In this document: one piece after another, positions 49,786 to 62,200 of the stretch
Numbering within the stretch: position 1 is the first letter of the stretch
How the letters are laid out: each line of letters begins with the position of its first letter
NCBI GenBank assembly: GCA_030142905.1
Contig: JASJOG010000659.1
Location: forward strand, 1-64,000
Direction: 5' to 3'
Origin: Heliopora coerulea
Lineage: Eukaryota; Cnidaria; Anthozoa; Scleralcyonacea; Helioporidae
DNA: 64,000 nt
The notes under the pieces: model-generated
The model's database searches: none
What the model saw: the letters and a program-made list of their open reading frames with translations, nothing else
Told to the model about the DNA's origin: nothing
Translations under genes and position numbers: made by a program

Positions 49786-51181
49786 AATCCTCCAGAGTTT
49801 AGGGCAAATGGCTAAATAGTCGGAACCCGAAGCCGCACAGTCTTAGGTTTAGTACTATAAAATCGCGAGCAGATGCATTTATTAACCTGATCTGCACCTG
49901 ACTTCGATTTAATCATCATCGCCACCTCCATAACCAGTCCCAAGTGTTTGTGAGGGGGCAACAGTTAGGACATTCAGTTTGAAGAATGGCTTAAGTTTGT
50001 TCAATCTTTAAACTTTCCTAATCTAAGGGGACGTCTGTTTCGGACATCGATAGCTGACGTTGCACACTACAATTAAGAAGTAAGATTTCAATAAGTAGAA
50101 TTAACTCTAGTGCAAGAAAAAGCATTGGTAAAGACTCAGAGATGAGCAGAACAGGTCCTCATCCAATTCGATGTCTGTTTTCTTTGAACGTGCACGCTTG
50201 AATGGTGCTACAAGTAAAAACAGTTGATATTTTTTTCTACTTAAGCGATTGTATAATCATATTTTCTTTGAAAAAGATTAAACACAGAGGCGAAAACAGA
50301 TATTTTGCTGGTTGCTGTATTGTCATTAAAGGCAAGACATATGCTGCTCAATCTAAAGGTAAATCATTTTCTAATATCATAATTATGTGTCAATATCACC
50401 ACAAGCTCTCCTCTTACTTTCCATATACAGAAAAACTTCCCCTTTGTCAAGGGACAGGTTCTGGAAGCGTGGAAAGTTTTCAAAGAGATTATTCTGGCCG
50501 CTTTACGGAGTCGACGGCGCTTAATATGAAAATCATTTTTGCCAACCTTCTTCAGGTTTAGTTTGGGATTTTCAAAAACTTCCCATCTAACTAACCCGCG
50601 TATTTATGCAAACAATAGTGTATAAAGGTAGACTGTGAAAGCAGTGTGAAGTATCTTTATTATCTTTAGTATCTTTATCTTTATTGTATCCTCATCATTT
50701 TTGAAAATTTTGTTACAAAGGTTCTAACAAACATACTAGGATACTGGCTTTCGGTCATAACCAGAATGGTTAAAAATGCCCGAAAGCCTAATTAAAAATG
50801 CCCGAAAGCTTAGTTAAAAATGCCCGAAAGCCTAAAAACACGTAAAAGACTAAAAGGTTGATGAAATTGCTCAGAGAAGCTAATATTTCGTGCGAAGGTC
50901 ACTTGTCCAATAGTTCAACCGACAACGTGAAGTAAAATGGCAAGTAAGTTTCAATTGAATATATTTGGCAGAAACGAGCTAATAGCCTATTTCAAATAGT
51001 ACATTCCAACCGGCTATACTACTCACTACTCGATATCTCATTATCGACAGGTGCCGATAAGCGGCTAACGACTCAATAAGGACGAGAGGAATGTTTATAC
51101 TGAGTTATTCGTAATAAACTTCATAGAGTATTAGCAGCTAGATTTAATTGTAGAGCTCATAATATGGAAATATCAAAATAT

Positions 51182-51490
51182 GTGTATACGTATACGTATT
51201 AGTCTATGATATATATGTATCTATACACATATATACATATACACTTACACATATACATATACATACACATACACATACACATATACATATACATATACAT
51301 GTACATGTACATATACATATACATTTACATGTACATATACATTTGTATATACATATACAGTACATATACATTTGTATATACATATACAGTACATATACAT
51401 ATACATACATATATACATATATACATATATACATATATACATATATACATGTACATATGCATATGCATATACAGATACAGATACATGTGA
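51182..51490. repeat. TA/CA-rich microsatellite (TATACA/CATATA)
   Basis: About 300 bp of alternating pyrimidine-purine hexamers just upstream of gene A. Frames through it (Tyr/Ile/His-rich) are artefacts. Confidence 0.95.
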
Positions 51491-51579
51491 CAGATCAATA
51501 TGAACGGCTTTTTTTTTACAATATGATGATATAAGCGACCTTTTTATTGGCTTTGGTTTAGAAAAACCGGACGTGAAAG

Positions 51580-54500
51580 ATGAAGATCGCCTGTAACGAT
51601 TCCATATCAGTGATAATCCTCACAATCATTGGACTCCTCACTGTAAGTGACAGATAATGTCTAAGTGATATATCTGAGACATTTGCAAGATGACGGTCTC
51701 CCACTCATTAAGATCTTGAACAAACCAGAGGGGTACAAGCTCTTAACTTTAGCAACGTAACCAATTTGGTGCTGCCATGACTACCATTTGGAAAGCAAAG
51801 GTCAAGTCGTGTTAGGAGCTGGCCAGAAAGTGGCGTGAGAACTTCCTGCTCTTCACAAATTATTATTATCATAATTATTTTTGTTGCGGATCCCAATTGT
51901 TTACCAACTATAGAACTTTTTTAATTGGATGTCTGACAGCCAATCAAAAAAATGAAGGCTAAACTGATGTGCATGGAGGCGTTTTTGTGTCTTAGTTTCA
52001 GTCCCGCACGCGGTGATTTGGGCGCTGGTGACCGGGTATGGGACTGAAGCTGACGTTTAAAAAGTTTCTAAAGTCTGTTCTACCAACTTTTTGATCTTCA
52101 AACACGACAGCAATCGATTTCTCAAACGCCAATTGTGATTCAAATGAAACAGTACTAAATTATTTCCTTCAATGTTTGAATAATGACAATTAATTTGCAA
52201 CAACAAGCTCGTGTATTGTAACAGCTGATAAAGATTCACTTGTTAAAAATTCACATTTTTTTAAACCGTTGTTCAAAATCTACTTATTATTTACCATAAA
52301 TTGTCCTAGTAATTTTAAATTAGCTGTCGTTTTCGAATGAGATCCTTAGAAGCTCGAGTTTAGGGCAATTACAGAGCGCATCTTCAAGTTGTGCATCGTT
52401 TTGTCATATTAATTTTATAACGCGATGTAACTTTTGATCTTTCAGGTTCCGGTGAACATCCATTCTTTGAATAGTAAACCAACATGTAAATCCAGTGAAT
52501 TTACAAGAAAAAATTGCGACGAGTTGGCCAAAAGGTATACAGCTCCCTGAGGAACACATGGCTTCCAGCAACTTCGCTCACATTGCATTTTGCATTGGCG
52601 GTAGAAATTAGTTTCTTGGTGGCGGGCTGTTAAGGGCACGTTCATGAACGAGGGATCTGGGTACCTCTCCCCACCGAAATATTACTCCAGGGATTTATGA
52701 AGCCATCTGACAAGGATCCATTGATGTCACATATAACAACATGTAAAATTTAAACGGTAAAATATGAAGAAAAAACCTAGACAAAAAGCGCTTAGCCTAT
52801 TTTCGATAACCAGTGGTAGCTACCTGTCTGGTGGAGATAAGGTCAACATGCCAATCACTCTACTCCCCTAAGGCCTAAGCGATAAAATGCGACCTATTGA
52901 CAAAAACATACTTCATCTAAAGTTCGGGTTTTTCTTTGACAATTTTCTTTTTTATCCTAAGAAGGAAGTGGTCAATGTCTGTGGGTCCGCGTATTTGTCA
53001 GAAATAACGATCTATATATGTATATAAAATAGAGTTTTAATCCAATTATGCCCTCGTGAGTTAGAGAAAAAAATACGCTCATGTTTTCGACCGGCAAGGT
53101 AGCTCGCCCGAGGCCAGGTGCAAGGAGGTATCACTCCAGTCTTTTTACAGATCAATGCACAATGCACATCATCAACTCATTCGTAAATTGCGTGTCCATA
53201 CACGTCTCATAAAATAATCCATATACGTTTTTACCTGAAGCTTCTCTTGTTCATTTAGGATCATTATAAAAAACGAGAGTCAAGCGGACCTAAACTTCTT
53301 CAAGAAGTGTATCGTCGACTACTACTGCTTTAAACAGAGCGGAAATGCTTGGAAAATCATACCCAAATTTGAAAGCTTCCTTCATCGTAAACAGGAAGAA
53401 ATTCATTTCAAGAACCTTGCAAAGCGCGTGGAGCTTTTCTTCATTCGCAACAATAATTGGCCGCGGCTTCTGGCCAACCCAATGCTTCGAAACCCGACAT
53501 CTGGAGAATGTTCCAACCTTTTGTATGTAGTCGCTGCAAGATACCTCTACGTGGTTCATGTTTTGCGACTTTTGAGCGACGATTTCGAGTTTAATCCCTG
53601 TAAACAGAAGGGCCAGCTCAAAATAATGCACGAGACCCCTTACCACGGAGTTTGTTACATCCCCCCGGCTGCTATGACGTGTACTTCCGAGTATGAAGTA
53701 AAGTTGCTCGGTGGGCGCTCGGGAACTCTCACAGGTCTCTTTAATCAGTTTTTCCGAGAACCACTTGGCAAAGATCGGCTTGTACCCGGTTTCGGAAAAA
53801 CTCCGGAAAAAATTTTCGGGGTAAATGTTATCGCATTTAAATTGGAGTACGCTTTGCCTAATATTTTTCCACGGCGAATATGGCCAGATTGGTTTAAAAA
53901 TGAAATAAAAAACATGAACAAGGACATTAAATATCAAATTCTCGAAATTGTGGTCGCTATTTACAAAATGCGAAAGTCCAACGAGATGTATTTCAATGAT
54001 CTCATTAGCGATCAGGTCGAACTGAGAGCAAAACCAAATTGGGCAAAGATTTTTCACGGCTGGACAGTACAGCTCAATTTATTTAACAAAAAAATAAAGG
54101 GCTTCATGGAGTCGCCGCATTACTCCAAGGACTTGAGTTTCCGACGAAGACACAATATCGCTTATGAGCTTGTCCTGGGAACTATTGAAAGCTCAGGAAT
54201 CCCTTGGTCGACTATGTTAGGTGAGGACGCCATGGCTCTCATGTACGGTGCCGAGGTATACATGACGCGGGGAGCAACTCGTCACGTGGTCGGCGAAATG
54301 AAAATGTGTCAGGATCAGAGCAAGAGGAATGCGCAGAAGAATAATTTGGACGATTACTGGTTGTCGATGTTAGAGAACTGGGCCGACGCCAACAAGGAGT
54401 ACAATGGAGAATGCATCAAGCACAAACTGAAGATCCAAGTATGTCTCTTGAAGATGAGCAAGTTCTTAAGAAGAATGACAGAGGCCATGCACCAAGCCAG

Positions 54501-55293
54501 GGAAAACCTTAAACAAAAAAATCTAGCCAAAGATTTGTTAAACGTAGATGATGGCCTGAGGAAAATTGTTGTTTACTGGGAGGAAGGTTTGAGGGACAAA
54601 GGTATAGGCGAGATACCGATGACATTCATTTCAAAGGATCGGCCACCAACGGAAGTTGGTCGCAGTTTCTTGTCAAGCAAACGTGGCAGAGCTTTATACA
54701 CAAGTAGACGACGCAGAACGTTATACGCAAGCAGACATCGTAGAACTTTATACACAAGCAGACGACGCAGAACTTCATACACAACTAGACGACGCAGAAC
54801 TTTACACACAACCAGACGACGCAGAACTTTAAACACAACTAGACGACGCAGAACTTTATACACAACCAGACGACGCAGAACTTTATACACAACTAGACGA
54901 CGCAGAACTTTATACACAACCAGACGACGCAGAACTTTATACACAACTAGACGACGCAGAACTTTATACACAACCAGACGACGCAGAACTTTATACACAA
55001 CTAGACGACGCAGAACTTTATACACAACCAGACGACGCAGGTCGTTCCAGACGAGACGTCCTACAGTATATCCAGCCGTGGTTAAACCTTCAGTTCCCAA
55101 AATACCATATAGCATTGTCAAGTTCCTGTCAATTTTCAAATGCAAAACATCCCTCGTGAGACAGATGGGTTTATCCGCAAAGTGCATGGACGCGGTCCAT
55201 AACGAAATACGAAAATACAACAGGAAATTACTTTTGTATAAGGTCAGGTACACTCCCATCCAGAACGCTGGTTATTACTACTATACTAAATAA
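51580..55293 (+). CDS. Secreted family gene A: unknown conserved protein with 13 Arg-rich 9-residue repeats
   Basis: Exons are 51,580-51,642 (signal peptide, MKIACNDSISVIILTIIGLLT), 52,446-52,534 (TCKSSEFTRKNCDELAK, a C-x9-C pair) and 53,259-55,293. Phases close to 728 residues. The body aligns with genes B and C: FFKKCIVDYYCF, KRVELFFIRNN, CSNLLYVVAARYLYV, HGVCYIPP, CTSEYEVKLLGGRSGTLTGL (~192-211), YFNDLISDQVEL, DLSFRRRHNIAYELVLGTIE, AEVYMTRGATRHVVGEM, LDDYWLSMLENWADANKEYN. Residues ~527-645 are 13 units of RTLYTTRRR type, then a C-terminal segment with SAKCMDAVHNEIRKYNRK. No known domain is recognised. Conserved cysteines and the signal peptide imply secretion. A polypyrimidine/AG just before the ATG hints at a 5' UTR intron. 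Intron 2 contains a MITE relative. Confidence 0.82.
52855..53155. mobile_element. Partial MITE in gene A intron 2, relative of 38,372
   Basis: It shares GCGATAAAA.GC.ACCTATTG, GACA.TTTTCTTTTTTATCCT and the right end CTCCAGTCTTTTTA.AG.TCAATG with the CNOT11 intron 15 element. The left terminus is not recognisable. Confidence 0.6.
54686..55040 (+). repeat. Coding 27-bp minisatellite with 54-bp higher-order register
   Basis: Thirteen 27-bp units encode RTLYTTRRR-like nonapeptides. From the fourth unit on, the Thr codon before AGA alternates ACC/ACT (AACCAGAC versus AACTAGAC), giving a 54-bp period. The first six units have diverged (ALYTS, LYAS, LYTS, SYTT, LHTT, LNTT), and the last seven are identical in protein. 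Confidence 0.95.
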
Positions 55294-55754
55294 CAATTTT
55301 GCTTCAATTTAGTTAGTTATTAATTTTGATATTCTTTCATGTAAAAGCCAAAGGGATCAAGCCCATTGCCTTGACTCGTCTCCTGTGATTTCTATGATCC
55401 AAACTAGTGATCTCCAAACCCAACCCAACTTTCGTCAAAATGGTAGCTGGTAGTGTTTTGAAAACATTGCGTGTAGCCTGAAACAACAAATCAAGGTTCA
55501 GATTTCGAAGCCACTCTCGTAGGCAACGTGGTGAGAAACATATAAAAAAGATGTAAGAATACCAAACTGCCTGAAGAGGAAATAAATTATTCCGTCTTGA
55601 CCACGAGACTTCGTTTCTGAATGACAGCTTTGGTTCCAACTTTTAACATTCTTTATGCAAGTGGACATCTGTTTCGAAAATAGGGTAAAAAGTTTAAAGG
55701 TTGATAGCTGTCGTGACTGATCTCAAAGAATTCCAACGGCTTTTCTCTGACGAA

Positions 55755-57112
55755 AAGCCTTGGATCGCCTGAACGACTATTGCTCCTTTAAAGCATGCCT
55801 GTGATATCGAAGAACAAAAAAGTACAAAATACCCGAACACGGTGTATGCTATCTACCTCCGGCAGCGATGACGAAGTGTTCCTCCGAACACGAAGTCATA
55901 TTGGTTGGGCTTCGTTCGGGATCACTCACGACACTGTTCAACCAGTTTCTCCTTGAGCCACTCGGGAGAGACTCGGAGGTGGCCGGATTCAGCAAGAGCC
56001 CAGAAGAGATCTTCCGGGCGAACATTATCGCGTTCAAAATGGAGTACGCCATGTCGACGATGTTTTACTTCAATTATAAACAGCACTATCTGCGAGAAGA
56101 AGTAAATGAGATGGAAAAAGATCTCAAGCACCAACTTCTGGAGGTCGTGATCGCCATCTACAAAATGAGAAAATTCAACACAAAGTACTTCAACGATCTC
56201 ATGAGTGATCAAGTCGAGCTTAGATCGCGGCCGCTTTTGACAAAGATTTTCCACCAGTGGACCATGAAGCTGAAGATGTTTGACGAAAAGGTGACAAATT
56301 TCATTACTTCGCCGCACTTCTCTAAAGATTTGAGCTTCAGACGGAGAAACAATATCGCTTATGAGCTGATCTTAGGAACGATCGAAGGAATTGAAACTAC
56401 TCGGTTGATACCAAAATTGTTAGGTGAAGATGCCACCTCTCTTCTACATGCTGCAGAGGTCTACATGACCCGAGGGGCAATTCGTCACCTGGTAGGCGAA
56501 ATGAAGATGGGTAAGAATGTTGGGAAAAATAATTTGGACGATTACTGGGTGTCGATTTTGGAGAACTGGGCCGACGCCAATAAGGAGTACAATCGAGAAT
56601 GCGTCAGACACAATCTCAAAATCCAGATTTGTCTCTTAAAAATGTGCAAGTACCTGCGGAGCATGGTCGAGGCAATGTATATAGCAAGAAATATGATACA
56701 TTCGCTTGGCATAAGCAAAGATTTGTTGAACGTTGGTAGATATGAAGTGAGGAGGGTTCTCAGATATTGGGTGGGGTTGAGGGGCAATGGCACTTCCGAG
56801 ATATCAGAAAAGATTATAAATAATCGTGCTGTTGATAATGGCGTGACAAGTCCTCAGAAACTACAACAGACAAGTATTACCCGATTCTTACTGACTTTCG
56901 AATGCACTGCATCAAAATACCTTAAGTGACTGGGGCTGTCTGCGAAATGTATGGATATCATCCACAACAAAATACGAAACTACAACCGAAAATTATTCAT
57001 GGCAAAGCTTCGAGCAGGTGGCAAAAAAGGGTTATATAAGAGAACAGAAGAAATATTAACTGTGGCAGTTCAAGTCCAGATATGTAACTTTAATCTATTC
57101 AGAATCTTATGA
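55755..57112 (+). pseudogene. Secreted family copy B, decayed
   Basis: A 353-codon frame (55,868-56,929) aligns with the core of genes A and C (CSSEHEVILVGLRSGSL, YFNDLMSDQVELR, LSFRRRNNIAYELILGTIEG, AEVYMTRGAIRHLVGEMKM, LDDYWVSILENWADANKEYN). Upstream, a match to the exon-3 start (LNDYCSFKAC, ~55,770) is followed within a few codons by sequence that should lie ~100 residues later, and a frameshift sits near 55,825-55,845. At 56,927-56,929 a TGA replaces the Gln codon of gene A. The frame then runs on through LGLSAKCMDIIHNKIRNYNRK to 57,112. No signal-peptide exon was found. The internal Arg-rich repeat is absent. Most likely a pseudogene, though a short product from the intact core cannot be excluded. 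Confidence 0.78.
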
Positions 57113-59248
57113 AGTTCATCGATCGCATGTACGCCTCCTTCTTGTTAAAATAACGTTCTATGAAGTTTGGAAGGAACTAGTTTTGTTATAAAAGGAGCAA
57201 CAACAAGTTTGCTGCACACCGTTCGGTCGAGATGTTTATAAGGCAGTATGTATGGCTTCAGAGTGGCAAACAGAAAAGGCTACGCTGCGGAATTTTGGGC
57301 GTTTCGTCGCGAGAATCGCAAAAAAGAATTAGATTAAACAAATTCAAAAACCATCGAAGCAAATACAAAGTTAATTCTTAAGAATTCATTCACTTTCACA
57401 CCGGGTGTGACACACAAATTTGATGAATCTTCACTGCTTCTCATTTTTTGCTGCCTTAACCGTTTGGTTCTTTCTCTCACAACCACTGAGCTCATTTGAA
57501 ATAAACTGAACCAGTATTCCAATTGATTCTATCACGTTACCTAATATATCGCTAAAAAAGGTCTTTACAGATGGGATTCGAAAGAATACTGGGTAAAATT
57601 ACCCAGACAGTTCCTAAAATATGAAAATGAAAACCTTTCCCCAAACACTGATGATGAAAATCGCCACCAAACATTCCTGGTAGTCATCGTAGAAATGAGA
57701 CTCTTACGCGCAAGATGTTTTTTCAATCACTTTTGATATTTTCCATAATAATGCTTGTGGCAGTCAAAACATTGTATATTTTGATATATTATCACAACAA
57801 TTCTCATATGCCATGTCTCTGTTTGAAAAAACGTTATCTAACAGTAGAAGACTCGTGACATTATTTACGATAATTGAGAAGCTGGGGAGCATCAGGCAGC
57901 TTGAAAAGAAGGCAGTCTTTCAAGAAAAGATTGCCAGGTTAAGATCAAAGAAAAAGAGTTTCCTTAGAATGCACGCTTCGTTGAATTTACCAGCATAATT
58001 AATTGTAAACAGGCACGCCCTTTGGGGTCGTATATCACAGCATTTGTTAGGCAGTGGATTAAATTTGATATTCTGCAGAAAGAAGAACCTGCAGCAGGCT
58101 GCTGGAGTTTAAAGGTATAAAAGAATCTTTGCATTACAAATACAATAGTTTTTAACTGAAACAGTTAGAAATTTACTGTTAAACTGCTCAAACAATATTT
58201 GTCTTTCGAGTAACTAAGTGTTCGGTGGGAGGTGTACCTTTGGATAAGATTGATTTAAGTCTGATATGCCTGCCATGGCAATATTACTTGGGTATTACTC
58301 ATTTGTATCTGACAAAATTCAACGTAAAAAATTGTTGAAAAAGTGAAATTGCATGGTTAACTGAATATCTCATTAGAAACTGACGGGCTGTTTGAATAGT
58401 AGGTAAAAGGCGTAAGGTCATACAGAAGGGTTAAGAGAGTTGTTGACAGAGTTATGTTAGGAAAAGTATAGTTCATATAATGAATCTAGTCGAGCATTTC
58501 TGTGGGTGTACGAAGGTAAGTTATACGTTAGTACGTATGTATGTATATATACATGTATGTACGTATGTATGTATATACGTATCTATGTATGAATATGTAT
58601 GCATGTATGCGTGTATACGAAGAAAGATGCCAGAGAAACCTGTCTGATGCCGAAAAAGCATGCAACAAAGTGACCTAAAAAACTCAAGTTCAGTAATTCA
58701 AAGCAAAGTTACTTTGTAAGCTTTTCGAAGCTTTTACTCGCTTGCCAGCTATTAAAATTTTAATAAAATAAGGGAATTAAATAACACGATTTCTGATGAA
58801 TAAAAGAACGATTTTGCTTGATTTAGAGCAAAACTCACGATAAAACCTCATTGACATCGACAACAACAGTATTATCGTTAAATCACGAAATTATTCCCTT
58901 ACCCTTTCCGGTCCGTACCGGACTTTTTAATTTTATTCTGGCTAACGACAGACGATTTTACTCGTCAGGGGAAGACGTCTCGGACAGGGAAGGGTTAAAG
59001 CACACGAATACGAATAAAAAAGCATCAGTAAACAAAATGCAAGAAAACTATAAAAAAAATGAAATTGTAGGACTTTCGAATGAGAATCAAGAGAGTATGA
59101 GAAATATTGAAAAACGAAGTGCTGAAAGATGAATGCAACTTAGTATACATAAGAAACAATGACTGGAGGTTTGCCGGAAAAAAAGTATATCTTGTTAAAC
59201 TTGTCGCTTTCCATTTTTAAACATTTCTTTACTTTTAGGGAGTACGAA
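57113..59248. other. Intergenic between copy B and gene C
   Basis: It contains a (TATG)n stretch (58,528-58,615) and a small MITE-like element (58,899-58,998). A 61-codon frame at 57,813-57,998 is Lys-rich and unrecognised. Confidence 0.45.
58899..58998. mobile_element. Small MITE-like inverted repeat
   Basis: The ends TTACCCTTTCCGGTCC and (complement) TTAACCCTTCCCTGTCC pair imperfectly. The interior shares CAGACGA.TTTACTCGTCA with the scrap at 39,057. Confidence 0.5.
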
Positions 59249-62200
59249 ATGAGACAAAAAGGTTTTCGTTTAATTATATTCACCTCGATATTGGGAGCTA
59301 TCGTAAGTTGAATAGACATATCATTTAATTCGGTTGGTATAGACCTTAGCTAACAATAGAACTTACATTCAACTTCTGCCATGCTGGAGTACTATGTTAA
59401 TGGTTGTGAATTACATGGCCTTGTAACTCTCTCGGTAAATTGATTCTCTATGGTGTCAGAAATTGCGGGTTGGATGGTCTTGTACTTCACTTAGTAGAGT
59501 GTTGGACTAGAGTATCCTGGACTGGACACTTCAACCCACAACCCACAAAGGTGGTGGGTTGAAGGGTCTAGCGAGTATGTTGGAATTGTGTTGAATCGAT
59601 TTAGCACTTGTACCTCACCAAATATGAATTTGATACTGCCACAGGTCGTAGCTCTATTACCTTGTTGTAGTTCATTTGATAAAACGTTGGCTAGGAATAC
59701 TGATGACCGATGAGGCTGCTATTGACGGTAACGACAAAGGTGGCGGCTACAACTACGGTGCTTGGCAAATATATAATAGCTCTAATATCTAAATATGATT
59801 ATATTTAACTTGTAAATATTCAATGTTTTTACAGCATTTGTCTCACTGGATACAACCTTGTTCACAACATATCATCTAATATATTACGCAGAATGTAACG
59901 TTTACTGTAAAGGTTTAAGATTAGATTTTCAAGTCATTATCTCTTTCGGTAGGGCCATTAATGAATGAACTTTTTACCTTATTTATCCCTGTCTACGCTG
60001 TATTCTATTCGGAAACATAAGCTGCTTGCGTTCTTGATATCTTCAAAACTTTGAAAAATTAACACGTTTTCTTATCTACCTTATAGATGTCAATGACGAT
60101 TCCAGGGAAGACTGGCATCCAACTATCCCGAAAGCCCTCGTTCCAGACTGACTCGATCTTCAACCCTGGTCACTGGCATGCGAACTTGCATAAACGGCAA
60201 TTTAAACGCGCATGTCCACCATTAACAGAACAAACACAAAGAGAATGTGCCGCCAGAGCAATAATGTAATTACATTTTTTCTTATAAAGGGACTGAGGGG
60301 TTTTGTTCCAGGAAACTGGGTCCTAGCTATTGCAGTGGTTGGGTTGAACAATTTATGTACATTGAAATTTACGCTTTGCTCTCGTTGGTCGAAATTGACG
60401 AAAAAGTTCGAACTCTGTTCGCGCTTGTGTTTGGCCAGGAACCGTCCGAGTGACGTTTCAGTGTGATCAAGTTCATTGCTAAATCTTAGCCTGGATAAAA
60501 TAAAGGATTCTACTCAAGACTGTAAGAACACAGAATTAAGCTTGTTTGACAGGAGAAACTGTTATATGAACAGCTTTGATGTCGTAAAACTTTCGTTAAA
60601 GTTGAGAAAGTTGTCGACGTCTGTCGTCTTTTTCACAGCTTCCTCAAGCCTCTTGACACCCGGAGTTGAACAACGTTTCTCAAACTCTCTTACAGTTCAA
60701 GAGTTTATCATTCAACCAGACGCGCTGAATGGCACCACGTGAGCGAACTTGAAATACCATAGAAGTACTGGGCAGAGGACTTGAACTGGTTTTTTCAGTC
60801 CTTGGATTGGAAATAATAGTTTAAGTCCTTGGACTTAAAATATAATTTCACACAATCAGTTTATTCATCGATACGCTGATTACTAATACACCAATTCGTT
60901 GTGCCAATTCACTAGTTGATTCTGAGAAATCATTCAAAGGCCTCCAATTTGGAATAGACCTGGTTTTCAAGTACTCGGAATTCCTTCCAATCCTCAGCTT
61001 TGGCTCAGACTAGAACGAATTCCTCGTACTCGAAAACCCGGTCAAGTCCTCATTGTCGGCCTTTAAATACTACGTAAAAAGCCAAAACGGCCTGGGAACC
61101 GCCGAAATTTCCAAGACTAACAGGTGACTTTTGCGTCACATTACACACACACCTATAAGAATATCATCTATATCATTTTACCTTTCACTTCTTTCTTCTG
61201 GCCTTCGCTCGACACATCGGTTTCTCACATCGTAAGTTTCGGTGTTTCCTTGAACCTTTCGGCTTTTTATTTCAGCGATGAATTGTTAGTGCAAACGAAA
61301 ACAAACCAACAAGAGTACGAATCACTACATTGAAATTATAACTTTCTCTTTCCTAGCACTGGCGAGTTGAACGACAACGATGTCGACGACTTGGACTTTT
61401 TTAAGAAATGTATTGTGGATTACTTTTGTTTCGAGAAGTCCGCAAACGCCGACATTTGGATCAAATTCCCAACATTTCAAGGTTTAATAGGGACGTGGTA
61501 CTTCAACAGTGTCGCGAAACGGGTCGAAATTTTCTTTATTCGCAACAACGACTGGTCGGACATGGTGTTAGACGCAAAATTTCGCGATGTTTCAACAGGA
61601 CAATGTACAAATCTCTTGTACGTGACAGCAGCCAGATACCTGTACGTCACATACGTCCTTAATTTACTCCGCGGTGACATGACTTTTGGTCCTTGCGAAA
61701 TTGACAGCGCCACTAAAAATCTAATTGTTCCCGCCTCCGGGGTGTGTTACCCGGTACCTTACGGCAGTGGAACGTGCACTTCCGACTTTGACGTCGGTTT
61801 GCTAGGGGCACGCTCGGGATCGCTTACAGCACTGTTTAATCAGTTCTTCCTGGAGACGCTGGGAAGGGACGCGAACGTTGCTGGCTTCGGGAAAACTTCC
61901 GAAGAGCTTTTTGACACCAACGTTTACGCGTTCACTCTCGAGTTTGCCATGCCTAATATTTTCGTTGGATTGGGTGGGGACTTCGTTAACGAAGCAAACG
62001 AAATGAATAATGACATTAAATACCGAATTCAGGAGGTAGTGAGTGCCATCCTTAAAATGAAAACACAGAACAGGAGGTATTTCAACGACTTGTTGAGCGA
62101 CCAAGGGGAGTTTAAGAAACGAAAAACGAAACACAATTTGGAAAAGATATTCCACGATTGGAGAGTGCAATTTGAGCTGTTTGGCGAGGTAGTGAAAGCC

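Larger units (their letters stand above)
48680..51579. other. Intergenic between divergent CNOT11 and secreted gene A
   Basis: It holds a CNOT11 exon 5-like duplicate, a 3'-end remnant of the secreted family, a three-copy TTAAAAATGCCCGAAAGCC tandem (50,768-50,836) and a long TA/CA microsatellite. The 119-codon frame at 50,202-50,561 has no recognisable domain and is not called. Confidence 0.5.

Noticed and set aside
50202..50561. 119-codon frame upstream of gene A
   Set aside because: No domain, no splice context or homology to the neighbouring family. Likely chance.
51206..51534. Tyr/Ile/His-rich frames
   Set aside because: Translation of the TA/CA microsatellite.
53290..54057. 255-codon minus-strand frame
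   Set aside because: Shadow of gene A exon 3, with no paralog support on that strand.
54573..55259. 228-codon minus-strand frame with VVYKVLRRL repeats
   Set aside because: Antisense shadow of the gene A coding repeat. The + strand has paralogs, splice sites and a signal peptide.
59430..59780. Degenerate tRNA-like repeats in gene C intron 1
   Set aside because: Phrases such as TAGTAGAGTGTTGGACTAG resemble tRNA arms, but no complete box A/box B pair or boundary can be drawn.
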